Shown here one piece after another: positions 1-5,685 of a DNA stretch of 5,835 bases. The notes below the pieces were generated by a model. That model made no database searches and had not been told where the DNA came from. It saw nothing but the letters and a program-made list of their open reading frames with translations. A program made the translations under genes and the position numbers. Positions within the stretch are counted from its first letter, which is position 1. The number at the start of each line of letters is the position of its first letter. Source of the stretch: Sulfurovum sp. (GTDB lineage Bacteria; Campylobacterota; Campylobacteria; Campylobacterales; Sulfurovaceae); assembly GCA_015663065.1 (NCBI GenBank), contig DQSX01000233.1, positions 1 to 5,835 on the forward strand, written 5' to 3'.

Positions 1-1425
1 AAGTGTATCAATTTTTTCGAGTATCTCCAGTGCTTCCGCATTTTTGATGAGTACACCCATACCGGCACCTTTACCGGTACCTACCATAATTGAGACAGGT
101 GTTGCCAGCCCCAGTGCACAGGGGCAGGCAATGATAAGTACAGCCACAGCTGAGACAACAGCATAGGCAAGACGGGGTTCCGGTCCCCAGAAGTACCATC
201 CAGCAAAGGCCAGTACTGATACCAGCACTACAATGGGTACAAAATAGCCTGAAACAGTATCGGCCAGTTTCTGGATAGGTGCACGTGAACGCTGTGCCTG
301 TGCCACCATATTCACTATCTGGGACAGAAGTGTATCTGCTCCGACCTTTTGTGCTTTTATAAGCAGAGAGCCCGTTGCATTAACCGTTGCACCTATTACC
401 GTGTCTCCTGCCCGTTTCGGTACTGCAACCGGTTCTCCCGTCACCATGGACTCATCAACATTGCTTTCACCTTCTGTTACGATACCATCTACAGGTATCT
501 TGTCGCCAGGACGAATACGTAGAATATCCCCAACCTGAACATGCTCAATAGGAATATTCTCTTCAATCCCGTTTTCCCGGACGATACGTGCCGTATTTGG
601 TGTAAGTCCAAGCAGCTTCTGAATAGCCGTATTGGTCTGGGAACGGGCACGAAGCTCCAGTACCTGTCCCAAGAGTACCAATGCCACAATAACTGCGGCT
701 GCCTCAAAATAGACATGTACAAGCCCGCCTTCAAACTGCATTTTTGGTGGAAACAGTTGTGGAAAAAACAATGCGACCATACTGTAGAGCCATGCTGCAC
801 CCACCCCCAGAGAGATCAGCGTGAACATATTGAGATTCCATCTCTTTACCGAAAAGTAGCCTCTTACAAAGAACGGCCAGCCGCCCCATAGAACGACCGG
901 GGTCGCCAAAATGAACTCGATCCACTGTACCATAGACATTGAAAGCCATGACGGCAGCCACTGGGGTACCAGATCAGCGACCATTGCTAAAATGAATACA
1001 GGTAACGCCAGCAATGTACTCACCTTGAACCTGCGTGTCATATCGATCAGTTCTTCATTCTCGACCTCACCTGCCTCTACGATCATAGGTTCAAGCGCCA
1101 TACCGCATATGGGACAGCTTCCCGGACCTTTCTGTTGTATTTCCGGGTGCATAGGACAGGTATAAACTGCCTTCCCGTCTATGGCTTTATCTGATATCTC
1201 ATTTGAATGCGTATGTGCATATACCTCTTTAAAGAGGGGGCTGCATGTCGAACATTCTGCAGAAGCAGCCTTATCTGTATCAATATAGGCTTGTGGATCA
1301 TCTTTGAATTTATGCTGGCAGGTATCAGAACAGAAATAGTAAGCTGCCCCCTTATACTCCAGGTGCAACGCAGTATCTTTTGAGACTTCCATACCGCAAA
1401 CGGGATCTTTCACATTACTCTTCAT
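1..1425 (-). CDS. copA: Copper-exporting P1B-type ATPase, N-terminal 475 residues (3' end outside window)
   Basis: Inner-membrane pump that should use ATP to export Cu(I) (or Ag(I)) from the cytoplasm. The frame is open from ATG at 1425-1423 to the window edge, so this is a partial gene. Seen in order: a YHS domain at residues 7-50 (DPVCGM, then YFCSDTC with C32 and C36); an extra CSTC at 58-61; a heavy-metal-binding domain at about 88-113 (CPMHPE at 90-95, CPICGM at 104-109); membrane segments near 135-153, 166-190, 200-220 and 238-256; the actuator loop with TGEP at 329-332; then two more membrane segments near 391-411 and 419-440, the last carrying the metal-site CPC at 434-436. The window stops just before the expected DKTGT. 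There is no classical GMxCxxC HMA domain at the N-terminus. The start is supported by AAGGA six bases upstream. A dedicated promoter with the shared copper-type box lies at 1510-1541. Family and Cu/Ag class are firm; discriminating residues of the last membrane helices are not visible. Confidence 0.96.
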   Translation of the reverse strand, partial: MKSNVKDPVCGMEVSKDTALHLEYKGAAYYFCSDTCQHKFKDDPQAYIDTDKAASAECSTCSPLFKEVYAHTHSNEISDKAIDGKAVYTCPMHPEIQQKGPGSCPICGMALEPMIVEAGEVENEELIDMTRRFKVSTLLALPVFILAMVADLVPQWLPSWLSMSMVQWIEFILATPVVLWGGWPFFVRGYFSVKRWNLNMFTLISLGVGAAWLYSMVALFFPQLFPPKMQFEGGLVHVYFEAAAVIVALVLLGQVLELRARSQTNTAIQKLLGLTPNTARIVRENGIEENIPIEHVQVGDILRIRPGDKIPVDGIVTEGESNVDESMVTGEPVAVPKRAGDTVIGATVNATGSLLIKAQKVGADTLLSQIVNMVAQAQRSRAPIQKLADTVSGYFVPIVVLVSVLAFAGWYFWGPEPRLAYAVVSAVAVLIIACPCALGLATPVSIMVGTGKGAGMGVLIKNAEALEILEKIDTL

Positions 1426-1440
1426 TTTAGATCCTTTTTT
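1426..1440 (-). promoter_or_regulatory. Ribosome binding site of the P-type ATPase gene
   Basis: Read on the minus strand, AAGGA lies six bases upstream of the ATG at 1425. This decides the start and puts the YHS domain within the first ten residues. Confidence 0.75.
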
Positions 1441-1450
1441 AACCCGGGTT
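1441..1450. repeat. 10-bp perfect palindrome in the ATPase leader
   Basis: AACCCGGGTT is a perfect dyad immediately upstream of the A-rich tract and ribosome site of the ATPase gene. It lies inside the predicted untranslated leader. With no loop it is a poor hairpin; it could be a small operator half or chance. It does not resemble the longer CueR dyad. Confidence 0.3.
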
Positions 1451-1509
1451 ATGCATGAAAAATCAATAATCTGACATACATACTGCAGGTTTAATGTATT
1501 ACTAGGATT

Positions 1510-1541
1510 ATTATAGTGTGATTGTGTGCATATAATGTGTA
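1510..1541 (-). promoter_or_regulatory. ATPase promoter with tandem TRCACA box
   Basis: On the minus strand TACACA (1541-1536), five bases, TGCACA (1530-1525), nine bases, then TATAAT (1515-1510). The same arrangement precedes three other transcription units here. The half-sites are direct repeats 11 bp apart and the second overlaps the -35 position, as expected for an OmpR/PhoB-type activator. The predicted transcript would start near 1503 and have a leader of about 78 nt. The motif is seen directly; the type of regulator is inferred. Confidence 0.72.
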
Positions 1542-1581
1542 TGGCGTCTGAAACGTACTATTATGTTTTGATCGGAGAAAT

Positions 1582-1606
1582 GGCAGTCCGAATCTATTGG
1601 ACTGCC
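1582..1606 (-). terminator. Hairpin downstream of the repeat-protein gene, weak terminator candidate
   Basis: GGCAGTCC at 1582-1589 and GGACTGCC at 1599-1606 form a perfect 8-bp GC-rich stem with a 9-nt loop. It lies about 58 bases after the stop of the minus-strand repeat-protein gene and before the ATPase promoter. On the minus strand the stem is followed only by ATTTCTCC, so the U-tract is poor. Some read-through into the ATPase gene is possible. Confidence 0.45.
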
Positions 1607-1664
1607 TGATAAGGAGAATTACAAAATACAGAGCGTTTCAAAACCCTCTCTCATATCGCATTGG

Positions 1665-2000
1665 TTACTTGCCGGTATTGCACTTGCCTTGTGCTTTCAT
1701 ATTTTTCATATCACCGTCAACACTGTCGTCACCGGTTGCAAGTTTATTGGCATGTTCCAGTTCAAGTTCCGCTTTTGTCGGTTTTCTTGCCGGTTTTTTT
1801 ACTTTCACTTTTACCTTTCCGCTTTGACCGGCATTACATTTTCCTGCCGCTTTCATTTTTGACATATCACCATCAACGCTGTCGTCACCAGTCGCTGTTT
1901 TGAGTACATGTTCCAGTTCTACTTCTGCTTTGGTATCTGCCTGTGCAAAACCAAATCCCAGTCCCAATGCAAGAATACTTGCTACAACTACTTTTTTCAT
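1665..2000 (-). CDS. Small secreted protein of two 36-residue repeats, one Cys each (unrecognised)
   Basis: I do not recognise a named family. The 111-residue product has a Sec signal peptide (MKK, hydrophobic core 4-18, likely cleavage after AQA at residue 21). The mature part has two copies of one unit, residues 23-58 and 75-110, identical at 28 of 36 positions. Each unit is a helix-like stretch (TKAExELEH), an acidic loop TGDDSVDGDM, a short basic helix (MKA) and a GKCN motif with one cysteine (C55, C107). A Lys/Val/Pro linker at 61-74 separates them. The start has AAAGGA six bases upstream. The gene sits between two copper loci, divergent from the oxidase operon, and its promoter carries the same tandem box as the copper genes. 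A periplasmic metal-binding or metal-buffering role is inferred from the Cys, the acidic loops and the regulation. The acidic loop resembles an EF-hand loop without its last glutamate. Confidence 0.88.
   Translation of the reverse strand: MKKVVVASILALGLGFGFAQADTKAEVELEHVLKTATGDDSVDGDMSKMKAAGKCNAGQSGKVKVKVKKPARKPTKAELELEHANKLATGDDSVDGDMKNMKAQGKCNTGK
1671..1778 (-). repeat. Second copy of the 36-codon repeat
   Basis: Encodes residues 75-110 of the small secreted protein. It lies 156 bp from the first copy (1827-1934) in the same frame and matches it at 28 of 36 residues, with TGDDSVDGDM and GKCN unchanged. The pattern indicates an internal duplication followed by divergence mainly outside the loop and cysteine motif. 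Confidence 0.9.
1827..1934 (-). repeat. First copy of the 36-codon repeat
   Basis: Encodes residues 23-58, directly after the predicted signal-peptide cleavage site. It contains the first acidic loop (38-46) and the first cysteine (C55). Confidence 0.9.
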
Positions 2001-2053
2001 TTCATATCCTTTAAATATGTTTTTTTCAGAGGTTTCACTCTCTGTACATCCGT

Positions 2054-2085
2054 ATTATAAAGATATACTGTGCATTGAGTGTGTA
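2054..2085 (-). promoter_or_regulatory. Promoter of the repeat-protein gene with tandem TRCACA box
   Basis: On the minus strand TACACA (2085-2080), five bases, TGCACA (2074-2069), nine bases, TATAAT (2059-2054). Spacing is identical to the ATPase promoter. The predicted transcript starts near 2047, giving a leader of about 46 nt to the ATG at 2000. This places the unrecognised small protein in the same regulon as the copper genes. Confidence 0.72.
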
Positions 2086-2092
2086 GATTCTC

Positions 2093-2109
2093 TGCACATT
2101 TTATACACG
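2093..2109 (+). promoter_or_regulatory. Extra tandem-box copy without a -10
   Basis: TGCACA (2093-2098), TTTTA, TACACG (2104-2109): 11 of 12 half-site positions agree with the shared box and the 5-bp spacer is kept. It points toward the oxidase operon but no -10-like sequence follows at nine bases. It may be an auxiliary upstream site for either divergent promoter, or chance. Confidence 0.35.
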
Positions 2110-2197
2110 ATACCAAACAACGCTTCTGAACATCTTCATATAAGGTATTTCCAATAGTCGTACATCCGCTTAAGATCTAATATAGTGGTTAGTAAAG

Positions 2198-2229
2198 TAC
2201 ACACTTTATGCACACTTTAGCGGTACACT
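2198..2229 (+). promoter_or_regulatory. Promoter of the SHOCT-oxidase-PcoB operon with tandem TRCACA box
   Basis: TACACA (2198-2203), CTTTA, TGCACA (2209-2214), nine bases, then TACACT (2224-2229) as the -10. The predicted start of transcription is near 2236, giving a leader of about 28 nt that holds the AAAGGAG ribosome site at 2252-2258. The 15 bases 2200-2214 recur exactly at 5739-5753. Confidence 0.72.
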
Positions 2230-2263
2230 AAACATAGAAAATATACTTTAGAAAGGAGTTGTC

Positions 2264-2473
2264 ATGTATGGTTTCGGACACGGATGGGGCATGGCATTTG
2301 GATGGCTTGTTCCACTTATAGTCATTGGTATTCTCTTTTACCTTTTGCAAAACAGGAGAGGAGCACATAAAAAAAGCGAAGCGCAGGATATTCTGGATAA
2401 ACGTTATGCCAACGGGGGCATAAGTAAAGAAGAGTATGAAGAAAAGTCAAGACTTTTAAAAGAACATGAATAG
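2264..2473 (+). CDS. Small membrane-anchored SHOCT-domain protein
   Basis: A 69-residue protein and first gene of the copper operon. The N-terminus is Gly/Trp/His/Met-rich (residues 1-14), followed by one membrane segment at about 12-28, a basic stop-transfer patch (RRGAHKK, 31-37) and a SHOCT-type C-terminal helix pair at about 39-66, with the usual pattern ILDKRYANGGISKEEYEE. SHOCT is a short C-terminal module of unknown biochemical role, common in small bacterial membrane proteins. The ATG is set by AAAGGAG five bases upstream. The stop at 2471-2473 is only 12 bases before the oxidase start, so the two are co-transcribed. A helper role at the inner membrane is inferred from position only; its function is not known. 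Confidence 0.85.
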   Translation: MYGFGHGWGMAFGWLVPLIVIGILFYLLQNRRGAHKKSEAQDILDKRYANGGISKEEYEEKSRLLKEHE

Positions 2474-2485
2474 AAGGGGAACAGT
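2474..2485 (+). promoter_or_regulatory. Ribosome binding site of the oxidase gene, deciding a GTG start
   Basis: GAAGGGGA (2473-2480) abuts the SHOCT stop codon and lies five bases before GTG at 2486. That start puts the twin-arginine motif at residues 3-4, as expected for this family. The close fit suggests translational coupling. Confidence 0.7.
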
Positions 2486-4219
2486 GTGAAACGAAGAACA
2501 TTTATAAAAGGGGTAGCAGCAAGCTCCCTTATGGGAATTTCGGCAGCAGACCTGCAGGCAGAAACACCTAAAAGAGTATCAGATAACAGTCCGGTTCTTA
2601 CAGGGAAGGAGTTTTATCTTGATATTGATTATACCCCAGTTAATATTACAGGGAAAGCTGCTGTAGCTACTACGATCAACGGACAGATTCCCGGCCCTAC
2701 CCTGGTATGGCAGGAAGGTGATACTGTCACACTGCATGTAACAAACCACTTGAAAAAGTACTCTTCCATTCATTGGCACGGGATCATTCTTCCTGCACCT
2801 ATGGACGGGGTACCAGGTATCAGTTACAAAGGCATTGCACCCGGAGAGACCTTTACATACACATTCAAGGTAGGTCAGCATGGTACCTACTGGTATCACA
2901 GCCATTCGGAATACCAGGAACAGACCGGTATGTACGGCGCCATTGTTATCAAGCCAAAAAAGAGAGAACCCTTCCGGTATGAGAGGGATTATGTTGTCAT
3001 GCTCTCAGACTGGAGTGATGAAAAGCCTGCGGCAATATACCGTAAACTCAAACGAATGAGCGACTACTACAACTTTTCACAGAGAACGGTGGGGGACTTC
3101 TTTTCCGAAGTAAAGGAAAAAGGGTTTGCAAAAGCCTTTGAGGAGAGAAAAATGTGGAATGGGATGCGCATGAGTGATCGTGACCTTTCTGATGTAACAG
3201 GATATACCTATACCTACCTGATGAACGGGGAAAACCCTGCTACACAGTTCAAAGCCCTCTTTAAAAAAGGAGAGCGGATACGGCTGCGTTTTATTAACGG
3301 TGCAGCGATGAGTTTTTTTGATGTCCGTATTCCCGGGCTTAAAATGACTGTGGTTGCAGCAGACGGAAACCATGTAAAACCTGTCAGCATTGAGGAGTTT
3401 CGTATTGGTGTGGCAGAGACTTACGATGTCATCGTAGAACCGGTATCGAACAGAGCTTATGCTATTTTTGCCCAAAGTATTGAACGAAGCGGCTATGCAC
3501 TCGGCTCACTGACACCATCTGCTTCCCAATTGGCAAATGCACCAAAAATGGATAAACCCCAACCCCTCTCAATGGTCGATATGGGGATGGATATGACCAA
3601 TATGGACCATAGCGGAGCAATGAAATGCGGTAGCGGCATGAAGATGTCCAAGACAAAAAGTATGCAAAAATACAAATGGAAAGCCATGGAAACACAGAAA
3701 TACCCTGTAACAAAACTGCCTATGGCCCGGGGTGTACAGACCACTATGATGGCGATGTCTCCAAAATACCGGCTGGATGATCCCGGGGTAGGACTGCGCA
3801 ACAACGGACGAAGGGTACTGACATATGCAGATTTGAAGAACCGATACTCTACACGTCATCATAAAAAACCGGATAGAGAGATCGTATTGCATCTTACCGG
3901 AAATATGGAACGCTACATGTGGTCGATCAACGGAATCAAATATGCCGATGCCAAACCGCTGCGGTTCAATTACGGAGAACGTTTACGTATTACTTTCATC
4001 AATGATACTATGATGAACCATCCTATGCACCTTCACGGAATGTGGAGCGACCTCGAGACAGGAGATGATAATCATCTTGTGCGCAAACATACCGTTATCG
4101 TGCAGCCTGGAGCAAAGATCAGCTATCGTGTAACGGTCGATGCAAAAGGTGGCTGGGCATACCATTGCCACCTGCTGTACCATATGGCAGGGATGTTCAG
4201 AAAAGTAATCGTAGTATAA
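2486..4219 (+). CDS. pcoA: Periplasmic multicopper oxidase, PcoA/CopA type
   Basis: This 577-residue enzyme should oxidise Cu(I) to Cu(II) in the periplasm with reduction of O2 to water, lowering copper toxicity. A Tat signal (RRTFIKG at 3-9, cleavage probably after LQA at 25) means export in folded form. Three cupredoxin domains lie at about 42-157, 165-330 and 460-577. All four copper-ligand motifs are present: HWHG at 96-99, HSH at 138-140, HPMHLHG at 512-518 and HCH at 560-562 followed by H566 and a Met. Residues 363-393 form a Met-rich segment (nine Met plus H375 and C381), typical of PcoA/CopA and thought to bind extra copper. Length is close to E. coli PcoA, about 600. One oddity: the T1 motif reads HCHLLYHMAGMF, one residue shorter between H566 and the axial Met than the usual HCHLLYHMExGMF. 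It uses a GTG start and is 9 bases from the PcoB-like gene. Confidence 0.96.
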   Translation: MKRRTFIKGVAASSLMGISAADLQAETPKRVSDNSPVLTGKEFYLDIDYTPVNITGKAAVATTINGQIPGPTLVWQEGDTVTLHVTNHLKKYSSIHWHGIILPAPMDGVPGISYKGIAPGETFTYTFKVGQHGTYWYHSHSEYQEQTGMYGAIVIKPKKREPFRYERDYVVMLSDWSDEKPAAIYRKLKRMSDYYNFSQRTVGDFFSEVKEKGFAKAFEERKMWNGMRMSDRDLSDVTGYTYTYLMNGENPATQFKALFKKGERIRLRFINGAAMSFFDVRIPGLKMTVVAADGNHVKPVSIEEFRIGVAETYDVIVEPVSNRAYAIFAQSIERSGYALGSLTPSASQLANAPKMDKPQPLSMVDMGMDMTNMDHSGAMKCGSGMKMSKTKSMQKYKWKAMETQKYPVTKLPMARGVQTTMMAMSPKYRLDDPGVGLRNNGRRVLTYADLKNRYSTRHHKKPDREIVLHLTGNMERYMWSINGIKYADAKPLRFNYGERLRITFINDTMMNHPMHLHGMWSDLETGDDNHLVRKHTVIVQPGAKISYRVTVDAKGGWAYHCHLLYHMAGMFRKVIVV

Positions 4220-4228
4220 GGATAAAAA

Positions 4229-4933
4229 ATGAAACAGAAAGAGATAAACTTGAAAAAAATACTGCTGCTTCTAGGAAGCTGTATGGCAATTGGGCAGACG
4301 CTGCAGGCTGCCGGTGCGGACGATCCTCTTCGCACAATGCTTATTATGGACAGACTGGAAATACTAGACAACGATGAGAATACCAGAGCATGGGAAGGAA
4401 GTTTCTATATAGGGTATGATATAGATAAACTCTATATCTATTCTGAGGGTTCAGCAACATCGGAAGGGCTTGAGTCAAGTCAGAATGAACTGGTCTATTC
4501 CAGAGCTATCGCACCTTTTTGGGATATACAGGCCGGTATTGCTTACGATAAGAACAGTGATGCCTCCAGGACCTGGGGAGAGATTGCCATTGCAGGTCTG
4601 GCACCCTACTTCTTTGAAACACGGGCAGCACTGCTTGTCAATAGCAATGGGAATACAGCGCTTCGTCTGGATGCCGAGTATGAGGCACTGATTACCCAAA
4701 AGCTCATACTGACCCCGTCACTGGCAGTTGACTTCTATACAAAAGACGATCCGTCTATGCAGACTGGATCCGGGCTCTCAGCTGCAGAAGCAGGCTTGCG
4801 TCTGCGTTATGAGATCGTTCGTGAATTTGCACCTTATATCGGAGTCACATGGGAAAAAACATTTGGCAATACCCGTAATTTCAACGCCGTTGATGAAACA
4901 TCACTGCTTATCGGGGTGCGATTCTGGTTTTGA
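4229..4933 (+). CDS. pcoB: Outer-membrane copper resistance protein, PcoB/CopB family
   Basis: A 234-residue protein. It has a Sec signal peptide (hydrophobic core 11-22, likely cleavage after LQA at 27), then a conserved PcoB/CopB body: DPLRTMLIMDRLEI (32-45), WEGSFYIGYD (55-64), ELVYSRAIAPFWDIQAGI (87-104), APYFFETRAALLV (125-137), alternating beta strands, and a C-terminal aromatic (RFWF) typical of outer-membrane barrels. The family works with the periplasmic oxidase in copper resistance; its exact action (binding or passage of copper at the outer membrane) is not settled. It is shorter than E. coli PcoB (about 296) because the Met/His-rich N-terminal stretch of that protein is absent. 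The ATG is supported by AAGGA at 4218-4222, overlapping the oxidase stop, so translation is probably coupled. LGSC at 15-18 looks slightly like a lipobox, but a barrel is the better reading. Confidence 0.93.
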   Translation: MKQKEINLKKILLLLGSCMAIGQTLQAAGADDPLRTMLIMDRLEILDNDENTRAWEGSFYIGYDIDKLYIYSEGSATSEGLESSQNELVYSRAIAPFWDIQAGIAYDKNSDASRTWGEIAIAGLAPYFFETRAALLVNSNGNTALRLDAEYEALITQKLILTPSLAVDFYTKDDPSMQTGSGLSAAEAGLRLRYEIVREFAPYIGVTWEKTFGNTRNFNAVDETSLLIGVRFWF

Positions 4934-4972
4934 TACGTATTTTCCGTCTATCCGGCTTTAAGGTCTTTACAA

Positions 4973-5009
4973 GCTCAGCCGGGAGGAACCTCTGCTGAGC
5001 ACCTGTTTT
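4973..5009 (+). terminator. Probable terminator of the oxidase operon
   Basis: GCTCAGC at 4973-4979 and GCTGAGC at 4994-5000 form a perfect 7-bp stem with a 14-nt loop, 40 bases after the PcoB stop. ACCTGTTTT follows, a short U-tract. It separates the operon from the independent promoter at 5050-5081. Confidence 0.55.
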
Positions 5010-5049
5010 ACCCTGAAACTTCTCTACTTTAATAAGCCATATCTGACTT

Positions 5050-5081
5050 TACACATAACCTACACACAGCACCTGTACAAT
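5050..5081 (+). promoter_or_regulatory. Promoter of the 148-residue secreted protein with tandem TRCACA box
   Basis: TACACA (5050-5055), TAACC, TACACA (5061-5066), nine bases, TACAAT (5076-5081). The geometry is the same as at the other three promoters, although here both half-sites are TACACA and the spacer differs. Predicted transcription start is near 5088, with a leader of about 54 nt. Confidence 0.7.
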
Positions 5082-5093
5082 GAAAAAAGACCG

Positions 5094-5113
5094 AATACTA
5101 TATCTATAGTATT
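5094..5113. repeat. Perfect 9-2-9 inverted repeat in the leader
   Basis: AATACTATA (5094-5102), TC, TATAGTATT (5105-5113). It lies just after the predicted transcription start of the next gene and 28 bases before its ATG. As DNA it is a good dyad for a dimeric regulator; as RNA it could form a 7-bp AU-rich stem with a 6-nt loop at the 5' end. It is too AU-rich to terminate and is seen at no other promoter here. Confidence 0.5.
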
Positions 5114-5141
5114 TCAAAAAAAGTATAAAAAAGGATTAGAA

Positions 5142-5588
5142 ATGTTATACAGAAAAACAGTTGTTTTCTTGTTGATGATAGTTTCCACAACATTGCTCAT
5201 GGCAGAACACACACAACGGCATCAGATAGTTGATAACATCAGTGTCTACTTTGGTGCCATCCCGGCACAGATGATAGGTGGACATGGCAGTATGCACTAC
5301 CCTGAAAACAGGAAAATAGGAAAACATACGTATCATATACTCGTTTCTCTTTTTGATGAGAAGTCAGGAGAACGTATTACAGATGCATCTGTCAAAGCTA
5401 CTGTTATTCCCCTGGGTATGAAGGGAAAAACAAAAAAACTTGAACCTATGCATGGTGAAGTAGTAAGCTACGGCAACTTCTTTAAAATGCCGGAAAGGAC
5501 ACCCTATACGATACAGGTTGAGATAGTACCTGAAAAAAGCAGTAAGAAATCGATTGCTGTCTTTACATTTACCAGACCCAGAGATTAG
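5142..5588 (+). CDS. Secreted His/Met-containing protein in the copper regulon (function unknown)
   Basis: A 148-residue protein. The signal peptide (core 7-20) probably cleaves after LLMA at residue 21, giving a periplasmic product of about 127 residues. The mature part is mostly predicted beta strand (SVYFGAIPAQMI, TYHILVSLFDEKSGERITDASVKATV, YTIQVEIV, IAVFTF), which suggests a small immunoglobulin-like sandwich of the kind seen in YtkA/FixH-type periplasmic proteins; this fold assignment is inferred. Candidate metal ligands cluster at H23, H27, M44, H48, M51, H52, H62, H65, then M93, M103, H104 and M116. The ATG has AAGGA six bases upstream. It is a single-gene unit behind its own copy of the shared copper-type box, so copper handling in the periplasm is the likeliest role. 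It might correspond to small secreted copper-resistance proteins such as Helicobacter CrdA, but I cannot confirm that. Confidence 0.85.
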   Translation: MLYRKTVVFLLMIVSTTLLMAEHTQRHQIVDNISVYFGAIPAQMIGGHGSMHYPENRKIGKHTYHILVSLFDEKSGERITDASVKATVIPLGMKGKTKKLEPMHGEVVSYGNFFKMPERTPYTIQVEIVPEKSSKKSIAVFTFTRPRD

Positions 5589-5685
5589 TTCTATGACCTT
5601 TCTGTAAAAGCCGGATCAGAGAGTAGCTCGCGGGAGACAGAGAATATATAGACAGCCGTGTCGGAAGGAAAGGCTTTCAAAACAA

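Noticed and set aside
489..961. Open frames within the ATPase region on both strands (for example 541-891 plus, 731-961 minus)
   Set aside because: They overlap the minus-strand ATPase frame, whose YHS, metal-binding, TGEP and CPC motifs are unambiguous. The other frames have no motif or ribosome site.
1441..1450. AACCCGGGTT as a CueR-type operator
   Set aside because: CueR dyads are longer, with a spacer, and sit between -35 and -10. This palindrome lies about 60 bases downstream of the predicted start.
1597..1903. Plus-strand open frames over the repeat-protein gene
   Set aside because: They are the complement of the repetitive minus-strand gene, which has a signal peptide, ribosome site and promoter.
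1900..2157. Plus-strand open frame of 85 codons crossing the divergent intergenic region
   Set aside because: It covers the start and promoter of the repeat-protein gene, has no ribosome site, and its composition reflects intergenic DNA.
2579..4183. Several antisense open frames of 60-130 codons within the oxidase gene
   Set aside because: They are complements of the conserved oxidase codons, have no coherent motif and no ribosome site, and the oxidase frame is certain.
4274..4282. Lipobox-like LGSC (residues 15-18) in the PcoB-like protein
   Set aside because: The family is an outer-membrane barrel and a normal Sec cleavage site (LQA) follows at residues 25-27.
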